Source of the DNA: Candidatus Heimdallarchaeota archaeon
GTDB taxonomy: Archaea; Asgardarchaeota; Heimdallarchaeia; Heimdallarchaeales; Kariarchaeaceae
DNA length: 19,829 bases
Direction of reading: 5' to 3'
NCBI GenBank assembly: GCA_021399405.1
Contig: JAAFKL010000097.1
Location: 1 to 19,829, forward strand
Shown: piece after piece, positions 1-8,442 of the stretch
Numbering within the stretch: position 1 is the first letter of the stretch
Layout of the letters: each line of letters begins with the position of its first letter
Translations under genes and position numbers: made by a program
Notes under the pieces: model-generated
Database searches by the model: none
Told to the model about the DNA's origin: nothing
Seen by the model: only the letters and a program-made list of their open reading frames with translations

Positions 1-292
1 ATTCTCCTTTTTTCTTCAATTTCAATAATTCAAAAAACGAAGAATAACTTTGTCTCAGTGTTCTTAAGGTTAACTGTGCATTATCTGAATGCAGTTGAGT
101 ATATGTAATGTGAGATTTTATTTGTTTGAATAATTGTTTTAATGTCAGATATTTACCAGTGAGATCAAAATTAGTCTTGATCAGATACAAGGCACTGTTG
201 TAGAGATTTTTACATTTATGACTCAACCATTTCAATGTTTGATAACACTGTAAATTTTGTCGCAAATGGTTTTTCTGAACAATAAAAGACAT
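1..292 (-). CDS. tnpB: TnpB-like (IS200/IS605 OrfB) protein, N-terminal part, runs off left edge
   Basis: The minus strand has an uninterrupted frame of 97 codons from an ATG at 290-292 to the window edge. The translation begins MSFIVQKNHLRQNL and contains LYNSALYLIKTNF, then YLTLKQLFKQIKSH, and ends FFELLKLKKKGE. These match the N-terminal helical domain of OrfB/TnpB proteins: the LYN(S/A)ALY segment, then a stretch ending in FF.L.K just before the first beta-barrel strands. TnpB proteins of IS200/IS605-type elements are RNA-guided nucleases. Their RuvC-like catalytic residues and the guide-RNA region at the 3' end lie outside the window, so activity cannot be judged. No clear Shine-Dalgarno site precedes the ATG. 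The family call rests on the N-terminal domain alone. Confidence 0.8.
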   Translation of the reverse strand, partial: MSFIVQKNHLRQNLQCYQTLKWLSHKCKNLYNSALYLIKTNFDLTGKYLTLKQLFKQIKSHITYTQLHSDNAQLTLRTLRQSYSSFFELLKLKKKGE

Positions 293-562
293 GAGTTATT
301 CAATAATATCTAGGAAGTAAAAGTACTTGAATCTTTGGAGGACATAGTGTCAGTAGTAGGCCGAATGTAACAATGGCAATAATGTACGGATAATATTTAT
401 CATGAACCAGGTTTCTTGCTGTTTTCCACAATTTCCATAATGGTTACAATTAACTTAATTCGAAAAAAATAATCTTACAGCTCTCATATTGATTTAGTTT
501 CTTTTGGAGGTATTATTCAACTTACTTCCAATTTAAAACCTACCAAACATAGTATTCATTGG
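293..562. other. Intergenic region: probable left end of the tnpB element plus DUF3179 gene promoter
   Basis: No convincing gene lies here. The part next to 292 should include the left end of the IS200/IS605-type element, but I could not place the boundary because these elements lack inverted terminal repeats. The right part holds the promoter of the DUF3179 gene: an AATTTAAAA box at 530-538 is centred about 27 bases before the ATG at 563, which fits a leaderless transcript. A GGAGG at about 506-510 is too far from the ATG to act as its ribosome binding site. Confidence 0.5.
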
Positions 563-1690
563 ATGGGTCGAATATTTCTTCTCGCATTACTCATATTGTT
601 TGTAAATTTATCACATATCCCGCAATTTAATGGTGAACCAATACCACTGAATCAAATGATATGTGATGGAGGATTCTGTCTAGATGGGGTAGATCATATT
701 CTTGATTGTTCGTCAGGGGTTTGTCATGGTGATAGTAGACCACAAAATTTCCCAACCATCATACCTGCATTTGATGATGGTGCTTGGTTAAATCCTGAAG
801 ATCGTGTAATAGGAGTTGTAATTGATAATATTGCAAGAGCCTATCCATTAAGAATTATGAATTATTATGAGACCGTACTTGATGAAATCAGTCATGAACC
901 CATATTGATCTCTTATTGTCCTGTGTGTGGATCTGGTATTGTTTATAGTAGAATTGTTGATGAACAAGAAATTGTTTTGTACAATTCAGGTGAGTTATGG
1001 AGATTTAATTTAGTATTATACGATAATTTAACTAAGAGTAGATGGACCCAAATTGCAGGTAAATCAATCCATGGAGACCTGTATGGTACACAACTAGAAT
1101 TCATTCAGAGTTCTCAAGTTATGTGGGAGGATTGGAAAGCAAATTATCCAGACACTGAAGTTATGAGCAGACCAGTTGATGTGAATAATGAACTTATTTT
1201 TGATTTTGATCTTGAGGCAATCCTGCCCAAGCAACAGGTCTATGGTGTAGTTTTAAATAATCAATCAGTTGCTTTTCCGTTTGACATAATAAGGAATGAA
1301 AGGCTTGTAAATATTGAAATATTTGATTTCCACCTTACCATTGTGTTTAGTAGTATGGACATAAATGTATTTGATAATGGAGGAGTGTTGCTGGTGTTTA
1401 TAGATGGCGAAAATATGTTGAAGAGTAAGGATGGATCATTCTACAATAGTATTACTGGGAAATCACAGGACCCTTCACTAGATTCTTTGAATAAAATAGA
1501 AGGTAAATCAATGAAACGCTTTGCGTGGGAAGATTTTTTCCCAGATTCAATTTTTTATGTAGGCAATGGTAAATTTGATAACAATACACCTTCAAGCTCA
1601 GATGCTTCTGGATTTGAATTATACTGGGCATTTAGTATGATTATAGCACTAACTTTTGTGTTTCAAAGAGTAAAGAGATTACGAAACTAG
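563..1690 (+). CDS. DUF3179 family protein, secreted and C-terminally membrane anchored
   Basis: The protein has 375 residues. Residues 1-25 form a hydrophobic signal segment (FLLALLILFVNL), and residues about 352-368 form a membrane segment followed by a basic tail (RVKRLRN), so the body should lie outside the cell. The middle matches DUF3179: DRVIGVVIDNIARAYPLRI (about 80-98), then the hallmark YCPVCGSG (about 118-125), then the LW.....LYDN..KSRWTQ region and DWKANYPDTEVMSR. A weaker second half (YGVVLNNQSVAFPFDII, FAWEDFFPDSIFYVG) completes the fold. The biochemical role of DUF3179 is not established. Four cysteines (34, 39, 49, 54) sit between the signal segment and the domain. The gene converges on the aminotransferase and overlaps its end by 12 bases. 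Confidence 0.85.
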   Translation: MGRIFLLALLILFVNLSHIPQFNGEPIPLNQMICDGGFCLDGVDHILDCSSGVCHGDSRPQNFPTIIPAFDDGAWLNPEDRVIGVVIDNIARAYPLRIMNYYETVLDEISHEPILISYCPVCGSGIVYSRIVDEQEIVLYNSGELWRFNLVLYDNLTKSRWTQIAGKSIHGDLYGTQLEFIQSSQVMWEDWKANYPDTEVMSRPVDVNNELIFDFDLEAILPKQQVYGVVLNNQSVAFPFDIIRNERLVNIEIFDFHLTIVFSSMDINVFDNGGVLLVFIDGENMLKSKDGSFYNSITGKSQDPSLDSLNKIEGKSMKRFAWEDFFPDSIFYVGNGKFDNNTPSSSDASGFELYWAFSMIIALTFVFQRVKRLRN

Positions 1691-2938
1691 TTTTGATAAT
1701 TTAATTATTCCATCATAAATGTCATTTGGATTCAAGTCACTATAGCTAAACCGTAATTCATCATCTGGTACATCAATTATTTCCAAATTGGATAAAGATT
1801 CATCTAAGTGATAACCGGATAAAGGATAGAATGCTTTTCCTGGCACGAAAAGAACCTCATTTTCAATTGCCTTAGAGAGCAACTTGAAGGTATTTACTTT
1901 GGGTAATTTGTGCCATACAAAAAATCCACCCTCTGGGTTTGTTCTTACCCCAGGAAGATGATCATCTATTGCATCTTTCATCGCACTACATTGCTTACTA
2001 TACGCCTCATTAATTATTTTAAGTGAATCATCTATATGATTCTCATAATATCTAGAAGCAATTTCTTGCGTGAAATTGGGTGTACAGAGATCTAAGTAAC
2101 CTTTTAGTTTCACAAATTCAGTTTTTATTCTATTAGGTAAAACTGAATATCCTATTCTGAAGACAACGGCTTCCTTTGACGATGTACTTAGATACGCAAC
2201 ATTCTCGTTTTCCTTATCGAAGACTTTCAATGGTAATATTTGGGATCGTCCAAACTGAATCTCTTTGTAAGCTGCATCCTCAATAATAAAAATTCCGTAC
2301 TCTTGAGCAATATCGTAAATTAATTTCCGTCTGGATGGGGAGATTGTTATTCCAGTTGGATTTTCTGAGTAACTTTGTACATACAGAATTTTAGGGATAC
2401 GTGCAAATATTTTCAGTGACAATTTGCACGCAGAATGAATTCCCTCTGGAATTATTCCATCTTGATCACTCGGAATAGTAATAATTTGAGCATCCAAAGT
2501 GGCAGCTGTACCTAGGAAGCCTAAATAGGTAGGTCTTGTAGTTAATATGACATCCTTAGGATTGATCATTACTTTTAGCAAACCATAGAGTTTTTGCTGA
2601 GATCCCGTGGAAATAACCACATCTTCATATTGATTAGGTAGAGTTAGTTTCTCTTTTGAGACCAGCCGATCTGCTAATATTTGTCTAAAATGCTCTAATC
2701 CAGCTGTTGGACCATAATTGAACAAGTTACTCTTTGATTGGGTAATATCAATCTCATCAACAATTTGCGAAATTATTGTTTTCATCGTAGATAGAGGTTG
2801 GTTACCTGGTAAACCCCCAGCAAAATAATATTTTACACGATACTTGAGTAATCGACGAATATCCGATTCAGGAACATTTCGGGTCCAATCAGCTAGTTTT
2901 TGTTTTTCAATTAATTTAGTTTCACTCATTGTAATCAT
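1679..2938 (-). CDS. PLP-dependent class I/II aminotransferase (2-aminoadipate/aromatic type)
   Basis: This 419-residue fold-type I aminotransferase shows the family motifs in order: NYGPTAGLEHFRQILADRL (about 74-92), TGSQQ (111-115, cofactor phosphate contact), ENPTG (192-196, with the pyridine-ring Asn), IIEDAAY (218-224, Asp221 and Tyr224), STSSKE (251-256, Lys255 as the PLP Schiff-base lysine) and FRIGY (260-264). A DELRFSYS segment near the C-terminus supplies the Arg that binds the substrate carboxylate. It most resembles archaeal enzymes acting on 2-aminoadipate, branched or aromatic amino acids, but the substrate cannot be read from sequence. Its ATG overlaps the stop codon of the upstream Lrp gene as ATGA, so the two are likely co-translated. 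A second ATG three codons in is an alternative start. Confidence 0.9.
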   Translation of the reverse strand: MITMSETKLIEKQKLADWTRNVPESDIRRLLKYRVKYYFAGGLPGNQPLSTMKTIISQIVDEIDITQSKSNLFNYGPTAGLEHFRQILADRLVSKEKLTLPNQYEDVVISTGSQQKLYGLLKVMINPKDVILTTRPTYLGFLGTAATLDAQIITIPSDQDGIIPEGIHSACKLSLKIFARIPKILYVQSYSENPTGITISPSRRKLIYDIAQEYGIFIIEDAAYKEIQFGRSQILPLKVFDKENENVAYLSTSSKEAVVFRIGYSVLPNRIKTEFVKLKGYLDLCTPNFTQEIASRYYENHIDDSLKIINEAYSKQCSAMKDAIDDHLPGVRTNPEGGFFVWHKLPKVNTFKLLSKAIENEVLFVPGKAFYPLSGYHLDESLSNLEIIDVPDDELRFSYSDLNPNDIYDGIIKLSKLVS

Positions 2939-3435
2939 TTTCCATTTGGTTTTCTCACGGGAAAATCAAGATACAAATCTTCCTTCAAGGTTCTTAGGCA
3001 TATATTTGAGGAGGTTCTCTCAATATACGGAATGTTTATTATTTTATGAATGGTAAAATCTAAGTGTTTGCGGTTATAGAATCTACCTATGGCGATAATG
3101 TCATTTTCTCCCGTCACATTATAAATTGCAATTAATTCAGGTATTTTGGTTAGTTGTTTATTGATTTCATCGAGAAATTTAACATCAATTTTAATGTTAA
3201 TAATTGTTGTAAAATCAATACCGACTAATTCCGGGTCCACGTTTATTGTCCAATTCTTGATTATCTTAAGTTGCATTAATCTTTGAATTCTATTTGATAT
3301 AGTTCCTAGAGCTTTTTCCTGTTCAGCAGCAAGTTCCCGATATTGCTTGCGACTATCTTTTTGGAGTTCTCGTAAAATATATTTATCCAAATCGTCTAGT
3401 TGATAATCAGAAGAGGGCGAATCATTTTCGATCAT
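2935..3435 (-). CDS. Lrp/AsnC family transcriptional regulator
   Basis: The protein has 166 residues. A helix-turn-helix occupies about residues 13-62 (LDDLDKYILRELQKDSRKQYRELA..., then GTISNRIQRLMQLKIIKNW), as in Lrp/AsnC proteins. A RAM-type ligand-binding domain follows (about 66-150), with the usual V.G..D....... pattern at YNVTGENDIIAIGRF. Such proteins sense amino acids and form dimers or octamers. It is the first gene of an operon with the aminotransferase (4-base ATGA overlap), which suggests it controls that enzyme in response to an amino acid. A TATA-like box and a perfect palindrome lie just upstream of the ATG, pointing to autoregulation. Confidence 0.92.
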   Translation of the reverse strand: MIENDSPSSDYQLDDLDKYILRELQKDSRKQYRELAAEQEKALGTISNRIQRLMQLKIIKNWTINVDPELVGIDFTTIINIKIDVKFLDEINKQLTKIPELIAIYNVTGENDIIAIGRFYNRKHLDFTIHKIINIPYIERTSSNICLRTLKEDLYLDFPVRKPNGK

Positions 3436-3443
3436 GTTTTCTG

Positions 3444-3463
3444 AACAAATTTGTTATTTATAA
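3444..3463 (-). promoter_or_regulatory. Lrp operon promoter with perfect 12-base palindrome
   Basis: On the minus strand a TTATAAATA box (3455-3463) is centred about 24 bases before the ATG at 3433-3435, which implies a leaderless transcript. The perfect palindrome AACAAATTTGTT (3444-3455) lies between the box and the start codon, where a bound repressor would block polymerase. This fits autorepression by the Lrp protein, but that assignment is inference. Confidence 0.5.
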
Positions 3464-3846
3464 TATTAATATGTTTGGTTTATTCAACAATAATAGGAAT
3501 AATTGAACATTGTACAATTTAAATAAAATGAACTTATCATCAAAGTTAGATTTTGCTGAAAACATAGAAGTAAAGCGTTCAATAAAATTTGATATGAACT
3601 TAGTTCAATCGGATTAAAAAACAGTATAGTACTAGCACATATATTCAAAACTATATTTTACAGTCATTATAGCTATTATTGGGAAAAATTCCGAAAATGT
3701 ATATCAATTATTAGATAATATTTTCAAATAATATTGCCACTTCAACCACTGAACACTGAACTTTATCAGTTTTGAGAACCCAATTTATCATATCTACATA
3801 ACTTAGGTCAGAAGGTTAATATTATTTTTTCCCCATATATTCAACA
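3464..3846. other. Intergenic region between Lrp gene and first paralog
   Basis: I see no gene here. Two more short palindromes occur: ATTGTACAAT at 3509-3518 and TGAACT-T-AGTTCA at 3595-3607, both possible regulator sites. The promoter of the plus-strand paralog is a TTAATATTATTT box at 3815-3826, centred about 27 bases before the GTG at 3847. The rest is AT-rich with no further structure that I can support. Confidence 0.4.
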
Positions 3847-4917
3847 GTGATATTTGAAGGCTCGATACTAAATCGAATGGATGCGATGGGGATAGCGGAG
3901 GAAATAGCACCGCTCTTCAAATCAAAAATAACGGATAAGTTTGGGAATGTGGCACGTTATGTCTCAGTTCATACAATAGATTATAACAAAAAAATACTAG
4001 ACAACATAATTGAATATGATTTGACAATACATATTCTCTCAGATCAGGGAGATCGATTCCAATCAGTAATCATTAGAGAGTATGCTGATGATGAAGTGTT
4101 AGAATCAGAATTAGATCGATATCGTGAAATTGTTGGTAGATGTCTTTTATTCCCAGATATTGATCCAAACCCGCTGGTTAAAGTTGACAAAGAACGGAAA
4201 CTAATGATTCTTGAAAAAACATCTGGGTTCGAATTAAAGCGAACTGACTTTTCTCAAGAACTTAAAAATTTTATATTTGGAAGAATTTATGCTGTTCTTC
4301 ACGGCACCGATATTGAACGACTAGATGATGTCAAAATTAGACAGTTTATGGAATTTTTCTTACATCATATGCCTTTTACAGATGAGGAAAAAAAGAGCAT
4401 TAGTACTATGTTAGAGGGCCATCTCCTAAGGTTTAATCAGAATTTTGGAGGATTCGATTCTCAAATGTTCTTAAAACCAAATAATATGTTGTTCCAAATT
4501 GACTCTACTATTAAATCATTTGACCGTCAGGTTATTCTAGCAGGTGAAAGTTTACATGCTTCACTCTTTTGTGAACCACCAGACGATTTAACTGTGGACA
4601 GAATGAGAGATGTAGCTTTTTACTTCCATAAAAAATCGTTCAACGAATTTCTCCGGCATGGGAATTTGGATCGAACGGTCCTAGAAATAATAGATTTTAT
4701 GCAAGGATATTCTGAAGCTCTAAAAGTTCTTAACCTGCCCCCACTCAAAGAGATGTATATTTCAGGTAACACACTTAATGTTCAATTATTATTTGTTTCA
4801 TGGCTCTTCGAATCTGAAAAAATTCAGATTGGAACATTTGACCCACATGATGACAGAGATCTGCTGCGCTATACTTATTATTTATTGACAGAGAAGCCCT
4901 TTGACCACTTATTTTGA
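3847..4917 (+). CDS. Hypothetical protein, degenerate APH/kinase-like fold (paralog 1 of 3)
   Basis: The protein has 356 residues, starts at GTG, and is soluble with no signal or membrane segment. I do not recognise a named family. The layout resembles aminoglycoside/choline-type phosphotransferases: an N-lobe strand SVIIREY (73-79), where Arg replaces the usual Lys, a following helix with ESELDRY (86-92), a linker strand LMILEKTSGFEL (119-130) like the kinase hinge, and a GRIYAVLHG helix (145-153). Where active enzymes have HGDxxPxN, this protein has FGGFDSQMF (200-208), so the catalytic Asp and metal-binding Asn are missing. A later FMQGYSEAL segment matches the C-terminal helix of the fold. 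It is probably a non-catalytic binding protein. The GTG lies about 27 bases after a TATA-like box, so it is likely leaderless. Confidence 0.8.
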   Translation: MIFEGSILNRMDAMGIAEEIAPLFKSKITDKFGNVARYVSVHTIDYNKKILDNIIEYDLTIHILSDQGDRFQSVIIREYADDEVLESELDRYREIVGRCLLFPDIDPNPLVKVDKERKLMILEKTSGFELKRTDFSQELKNFIFGRIYAVLHGTDIERLDDVKIRQFMEFFLHHMPFTDEEKKSISTMLEGHLLRFNQNFGGFDSQMFLKPNNMLFQIDSTIKSFDRQVILAGESLHASLFCEPPDDLTVDRMRDVAFYFHKKSFNEFLRHGNLDRTVLEIIDFMQGYSEALKVLNLPPLKEMYISGNTLNVQLLFVSWLFESEKIQIGTFDPHDDRDLLRYTYYLLTEKPFDHLF

Positions 4918-5033
4918 GAACCTTTCACCAATCCAATAATGACATTTGGAGGTAGTTTTACAGTTTTCATTTTTCATACCGTGATAGTTTGTGGAGGAAG
5001 ATTAATATTATTTATCTTGTTGGTTGGTAAATA

Positions 5034-6113
5034 GTGATTTTCGAGGGTTCTATCCAAAATCGAATGGACGCAATGGAGATAGCCGAAGAATTCGCTCCTT
5101 TGTTCCAATCCAAAATTCAAGACAAAGATGGCAACATTGCCAGATATATTTCAGTCCACAATATCGATTATACTCAGAAATCACATAGTAATATTGTAGA
5201 ATACACTTTGGATATCCATTTTTTGTCCGACCAGGGCGAATTATTTCAATCCCTATGGATACGTGAATTCGCAAATTCTGAACTTATGAAACAAGAATTG
5301 GATGGCTACTATGAGACTGTAGATGTATGTATTAATTATCCAGATATTAATCTGTACCCATTATTGAAAGTGGATCAAGAAAGAAATTTACTAATTTATG
5401 AGAAGCCAAAGGGATTCAATCTTGATAGACTAGGGATGTCAGATGAGTTGAAATATTTCATCTTAGGAAGAATTTATGGTGTACTACATGGAAAGGATTT
5501 GGAACCATTGGATCATGGAACACTACAGGAATTTCTTAGTTTCTTAATCAATCACCTCCCATTTACTGATGATGAGAAAAAAAGCGTTCAGAATCTAGTG
5601 GAAAGAGACATAATAAAACATAGACAAAATTATGGTGGATTAATTCCACAGATGTTGATTAGGCCGGTTGGTATAGTATTTCAATTAGAAGACAGTAAAA
5701 AGAATCTGGACAAGGAAACTGTGTCTACCACTAATAATATTACTGCAAATATTCGTTATGAAGTCCCAGATAAGCTTACAATTGATAGGATGAGCGATGC
5801 GGGATATATATTCTATAAGAAGGCATTCCAAGAGTTCCAAAAAACGGGTAAATTGGATTACACAAAATCGGAAATATCTTACTTTTTTGCAGGATATTCA
5901 GATGCATTAATTTCGATGAAACTTCCGAGTTTAGCTGAGATATACCCAATTGATAATACAATAAATTTACAGATACTTTTCGTTGCATGGTTAAGGGAAG
6001 TTGAAAAATTACAAATTGGTGCTCTTGAACCACACACTGATCGAGATCTCATACAATTTAGTTATTATTTGTTAACAGAAAATCCATTTGTGAACATATT
6101 TATTGACGAATGA
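5034..6113 (+). CDS. Hypothetical protein, degenerate APH/kinase-like fold (paralog 2 of 3)
   Basis: This 359-residue protein is a close tandem relative of the gene 116 bases upstream. The first residues match almost exactly (MIFEGSI.NRMDAM.IAEE), and the pattern holds throughout: FLSDQGELFQS, IREF, LLKVDQERNLLIYEK, GRIYGVLHG, then NYGGLIPQM in place of the HGDxxPxN catalytic loop. The C-terminal blocks FFAGYSDAL and LQILFVAWLREVEKLQIG are shared too. It starts at GTG with no Shine-Dalgarno site. A TTAATATTATTT box at 5002-5013, nearly identical to that of paralog 1 and preceded by the same GAAG, lies about 27 bases upstream, so each copy seems to have its own promoter and a leaderless transcript. 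Its 3' end overlaps the convergent racemase gene by 14 bases. Confidence 0.8.
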   Translation: MIFEGSIQNRMDAMEIAEEFAPLFQSKIQDKDGNIARYISVHNIDYTQKSHSNIVEYTLDIHFLSDQGELFQSLWIREFANSELMKQELDGYYETVDVCINYPDINLYPLLKVDQERNLLIYEKPKGFNLDRLGMSDELKYFILGRIYGVLHGKDLEPLDHGTLQEFLSFLINHLPFTDDEKKSVQNLVERDIIKHRQNYGGLIPQMLIRPVGIVFQLEDSKKNLDKETVSTTNNITANIRYEVPDKLTIDRMSDAGYIFYKKAFQEFQKTGKLDYTKSEISYFFAGYSDALISMKLPSLAEIYPIDNTINLQILFVAWLREVEKLQIGALEPHTDRDLIQFSYYLLTENPFVNIFIDE

Positions 6114-7161
6114 AGGGCTCTGCGTTCGATTTATATTCGGAATATTTAATTGGATGATTAATGAATTTCACATCTGAATTGTCAGAAACCTTCAGTGTTT
6201 GAATTATCTTCCGTTCTACAAATTGTGGATGATTCATTGCTTCGTCCAAATTTAATACTGGTTCCACACATGCATCAAATTCTGAGAATTGTTTTATCCA
6301 ATAATCTAATGTTCTCACGGAGACTGATTCTTGGATTAATTTTTTTACATCCTTAACAGTTTTATCAGCAACATCAATCTCTAAAATTTGAAATAATTGT
6401 TTCTGAAATTTGGGTTCCAAGGAGCCAATTGAAAGATATCTTTGATCGAGGGTCTCATAATAATCGTATATACTTCCTCCGTTCAACATTCCTGAATTTG
6501 ATTTAGGAATCACCCCACTGGCTAAGTAACTTACAGTCTCGAAAATTGATAGAGAGAAGCTTGCGTCATACATTGCTACATCTAGATGCTGTCCAATGCC
6601 AGTTTTTTGTCGATGGATGAATGCAGCCTGTATTGCAATTACAGCATGAAGGGACCCACCTGCTAAATCAGCAATTTGTATTCCATCTAGTACAGGTCTT
6701 CCGGTTGGATTGCCGGAGTATGCTGGAATACCAGATAGGGCTAAGTAGTTAATATCATGACCTGCTCGTTGAGCATAGGGGCCATCTTGTCCATATCCAG
6801 TAAGTGAACAATATATTATTTTATCATTCTTTTCTTTAAGAGATTCATAATCCAAACCAAATTTCTTCATAACACCAGGTCTAAAGCCCTCAATAATTAT
6901 ATCATATTCCTCTATCATTGACATTATTTTATCAATATCTGTAGAATCTTTCAAATCCAATTCAATTATCTTTTTATTACGATTTAGCGCTTGATAAAGA
7001 GCAGATGCGTCTCCTACCTGTGGATCCATTACTTTAACTAGATTTAACCTATTTGGAGCTTCTACACATATAATTTTGGCACCCATATCTCCCAACATCA
7101 TTGTTGCAAAGGGACCCGGCAAAAGAGATGTAAAATCAAGTATTTTCATGTCTGAAAGCAT
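6100..7161 (-). CDS. CaiB/BaiF family protein, alpha-methylacyl-CoA racemase-like
   Basis: The protein has 353 residues, the usual length of alpha-methylacyl-CoA racemases. The N-terminus KILDFTSLLPGPFATMMLGDMGA is the conserved Rossmann-like CoA-binding start of the class III CoA-transferase family. The segment GHDINYLALSG (134-144) carries His135, and QIADLAGGS (162-170) carries Asp165. They are 30 residues apart, as are the catalytic His126 and Asp156 of the mycobacterial racemase. This favours a racemase over a transferase. It would invert 2-methyl branched acyl-CoAs, as in breakdown of branched lipids or isoprenoids. A second ATG four codons in (7147-7149) is an alternative start. It lies inverted between the paralogs, and no other acyl-CoA gene is in the window. 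Confidence 0.85.
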   Translation of the reverse strand: MLSDMKILDFTSLLPGPFATMMLGDMGAKIICVEAPNRLNLVKVMDPQVGDASALYQALNRNKKIIELDLKDSTDIDKIMSMIEEYDIIIEGFRPGVMKKFGLDYESLKEKNDKIIYCSLTGYGQDGPYAQRAGHDINYLALSGIPAYSGNPTGRPVLDGIQIADLAGGSLHAVIAIQAAFIHRQKTGIGQHLDVAMYDASFSLSIFETVSYLASGVIPKSNSGMLNGGSIYDYYETLDQRYLSIGSLEPKFQKQLFQILEIDVADKTVKDVKKLIQESVSVRTLDYWIKQFSEFDACVEPVLNLDEAMNHPQFVERKIIQTLKVSDNSDVKFINHPIKYSEYKSNAEPFIRQ

Positions 7162-7276
7162 GGTTAGACTAATTACCCAATTGGGATTTATGAGGATAGG
7201 GTTATCAATAAGCTAAGAAGGTCAAATTTTATGAGAAAGCAACGAAAACAATAATAAATTTGTTTCAGTTATCAAA

Positions 7277-8350
7277 ATGTTGTCTCTTGATACATTAATT
7301 TCTAACGATGAGGATGCAAAAAGAATAGCAATGAAGTTAGGACCCTTCTTCCAATCACGAATGATGGATAATTTAGGAAATCCTGCAATAACGATTGCTG
7401 TAAATGATGTTAAATATACCTCCAAAGAAGAAAAAGAATACAAACAATTTGAACTTCAGATACATTATGTATCAGATCAAGGTCAACTTCACCAAGGAGT
7501 CACTGTACGACAATATCACAAGAGTGAAGATTTTAATCTGGAGATGGACCGATATGGAGAAATTGTGGAAAGAAGCCTGCTCTTCCAGGATCTAGCAATG
7601 AGCCCACTTGTAAATGTCGATGCAGAGAATAATGCGATCATCCATGAGAAAGTAGGTGGATCCACCATTGGAGATTTAGGATTTTCGCAAAACCTCAAAG
7701 ATTATCTACTTGGTAGGGTATACGGAATATTACATGGTTCTGAAACTGATAGGGTTAGTGAAACTACAGCGCGAGAATTTTTTGTTTTCCTTCTAAAATA
7801 TCTTCCATTTACTTCTGTAGAGAAAGAAAAATTAATTGCCCTATTGGAAAAACATTTCGGATATTTCTCTCAATGTTACGGTGGTTTTAAACCACAAATC
7901 CAGGTATTATCAGACAATATCGTGTTTCAAATGAGTGACGGAATTTCACACATGGATAAGTCCATGATAGATTCGGGTGGAATTATTCAAGTATCAGTTA
8001 ATTATCAACGTCCTGATGAGTTAACAGATGACAGAATGCGAGACATTGCATACCATTTCTCAGATAGAGTTTACAATGAATTTACCAATTCTGGGACGGT
8101 CTCAAGTGCGGCAGAAAATATTAGGGAATTTTTTGAAGGTTACAAATCCGTAGCTTCGATATTAAATTTACCCCCATTTAGTGAAATGTATCCGTCAGGA
8201 AATACGCTAAACATACAACTCGTCTTCACAATATGGTTAAAGGAAATTGAAAAAATTCAGCAGGGAGTTGAAATGTCAATGGATAACAAGGATTTGCTCC
8301 GTTATTCTTATTTCTTATTGACTCAGAATCTTTTTGATGATTTGTTTTAG
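7277..8350 (+). CDS. Hypothetical protein, degenerate APH/kinase-like fold (paralog 3 of 3)
   Basis: This 357-residue protein is more diverged from the other two but collinear with them: SDQGQLHQGVTVRQY (66-80), EMDRYGEIVERSLLF (89-103), IIHEK (121-125), LLGRVYGILHG (144-154), YGGFKPQIQV (201-210) and FFEGYKSVASIL near 290. The YGGFKPQ stretch is the closest of the three to the HGDxxPQN loop of APH-fold kinases, yet His and Asp are replaced by Tyr and Gly, so phosphotransfer is unlikely. It starts at ATG. An ATAATAAATTT stretch at 7250-7260 is about 22 bases upstream, again suggesting a leaderless transcript. It is separated from paralogs 1 and 2 by the inverted racemase gene. Its function is unknown. 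Confidence 0.8.
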   Translation: MLSLDTLISNDEDAKRIAMKLGPFFQSRMMDNLGNPAITIAVNDVKYTSKEEKEYKQFELQIHYVSDQGQLHQGVTVRQYHKSEDFNLEMDRYGEIVERSLLFQDLAMSPLVNVDAENNAIIHEKVGGSTIGDLGFSQNLKDYLLGRVYGILHGSETDRVSETTAREFFVFLLKYLPFTSVEKEKLIALLEKHFGYFSQCYGGFKPQIQVLSDNIVFQMSDGISHMDKSMIDSGGIIQVSVNYQRPDELTDDRMRDIAYHFSDRVYNEFTNSGTVSSAAENIREFFEGYKSVASILNLPPFSEMYPSGNTLNIQLVFTIWLKEIEKIQQGVEMSMDNKDLLRYSYFLLTQNLFDDLF

Positions 8351-8442
8351 TTTTTTGTGAATTGAATTTTTAAAATAATAGGGAATAGAAAATGGGTCCT
8401 CCCCCCATTAATCTACCCCCATTAGTTGTCATGATAGTCGAT

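Noticed and set aside
311..437. Hydrophobic minus-strand frame of about 40 codons upstream of tnpB
   Set aside because: It has no start codon and no neighbour that explains it. It is too short to support as a gene or a pseudogene.
5050..5274. Minus-strand frames inside paralog 2 and other coding genes
   Set aside because: They overlap well-supported genes fully, lack recognisable domains and are explained as shadows of the real reading frames.
8402..8424. Direct repeat CCCCCATTA with 14-base period next to small gene A
   Set aside because: There are only two copies, with no pairing partner and no further context. It is recorded as a curiosity, not a feature.
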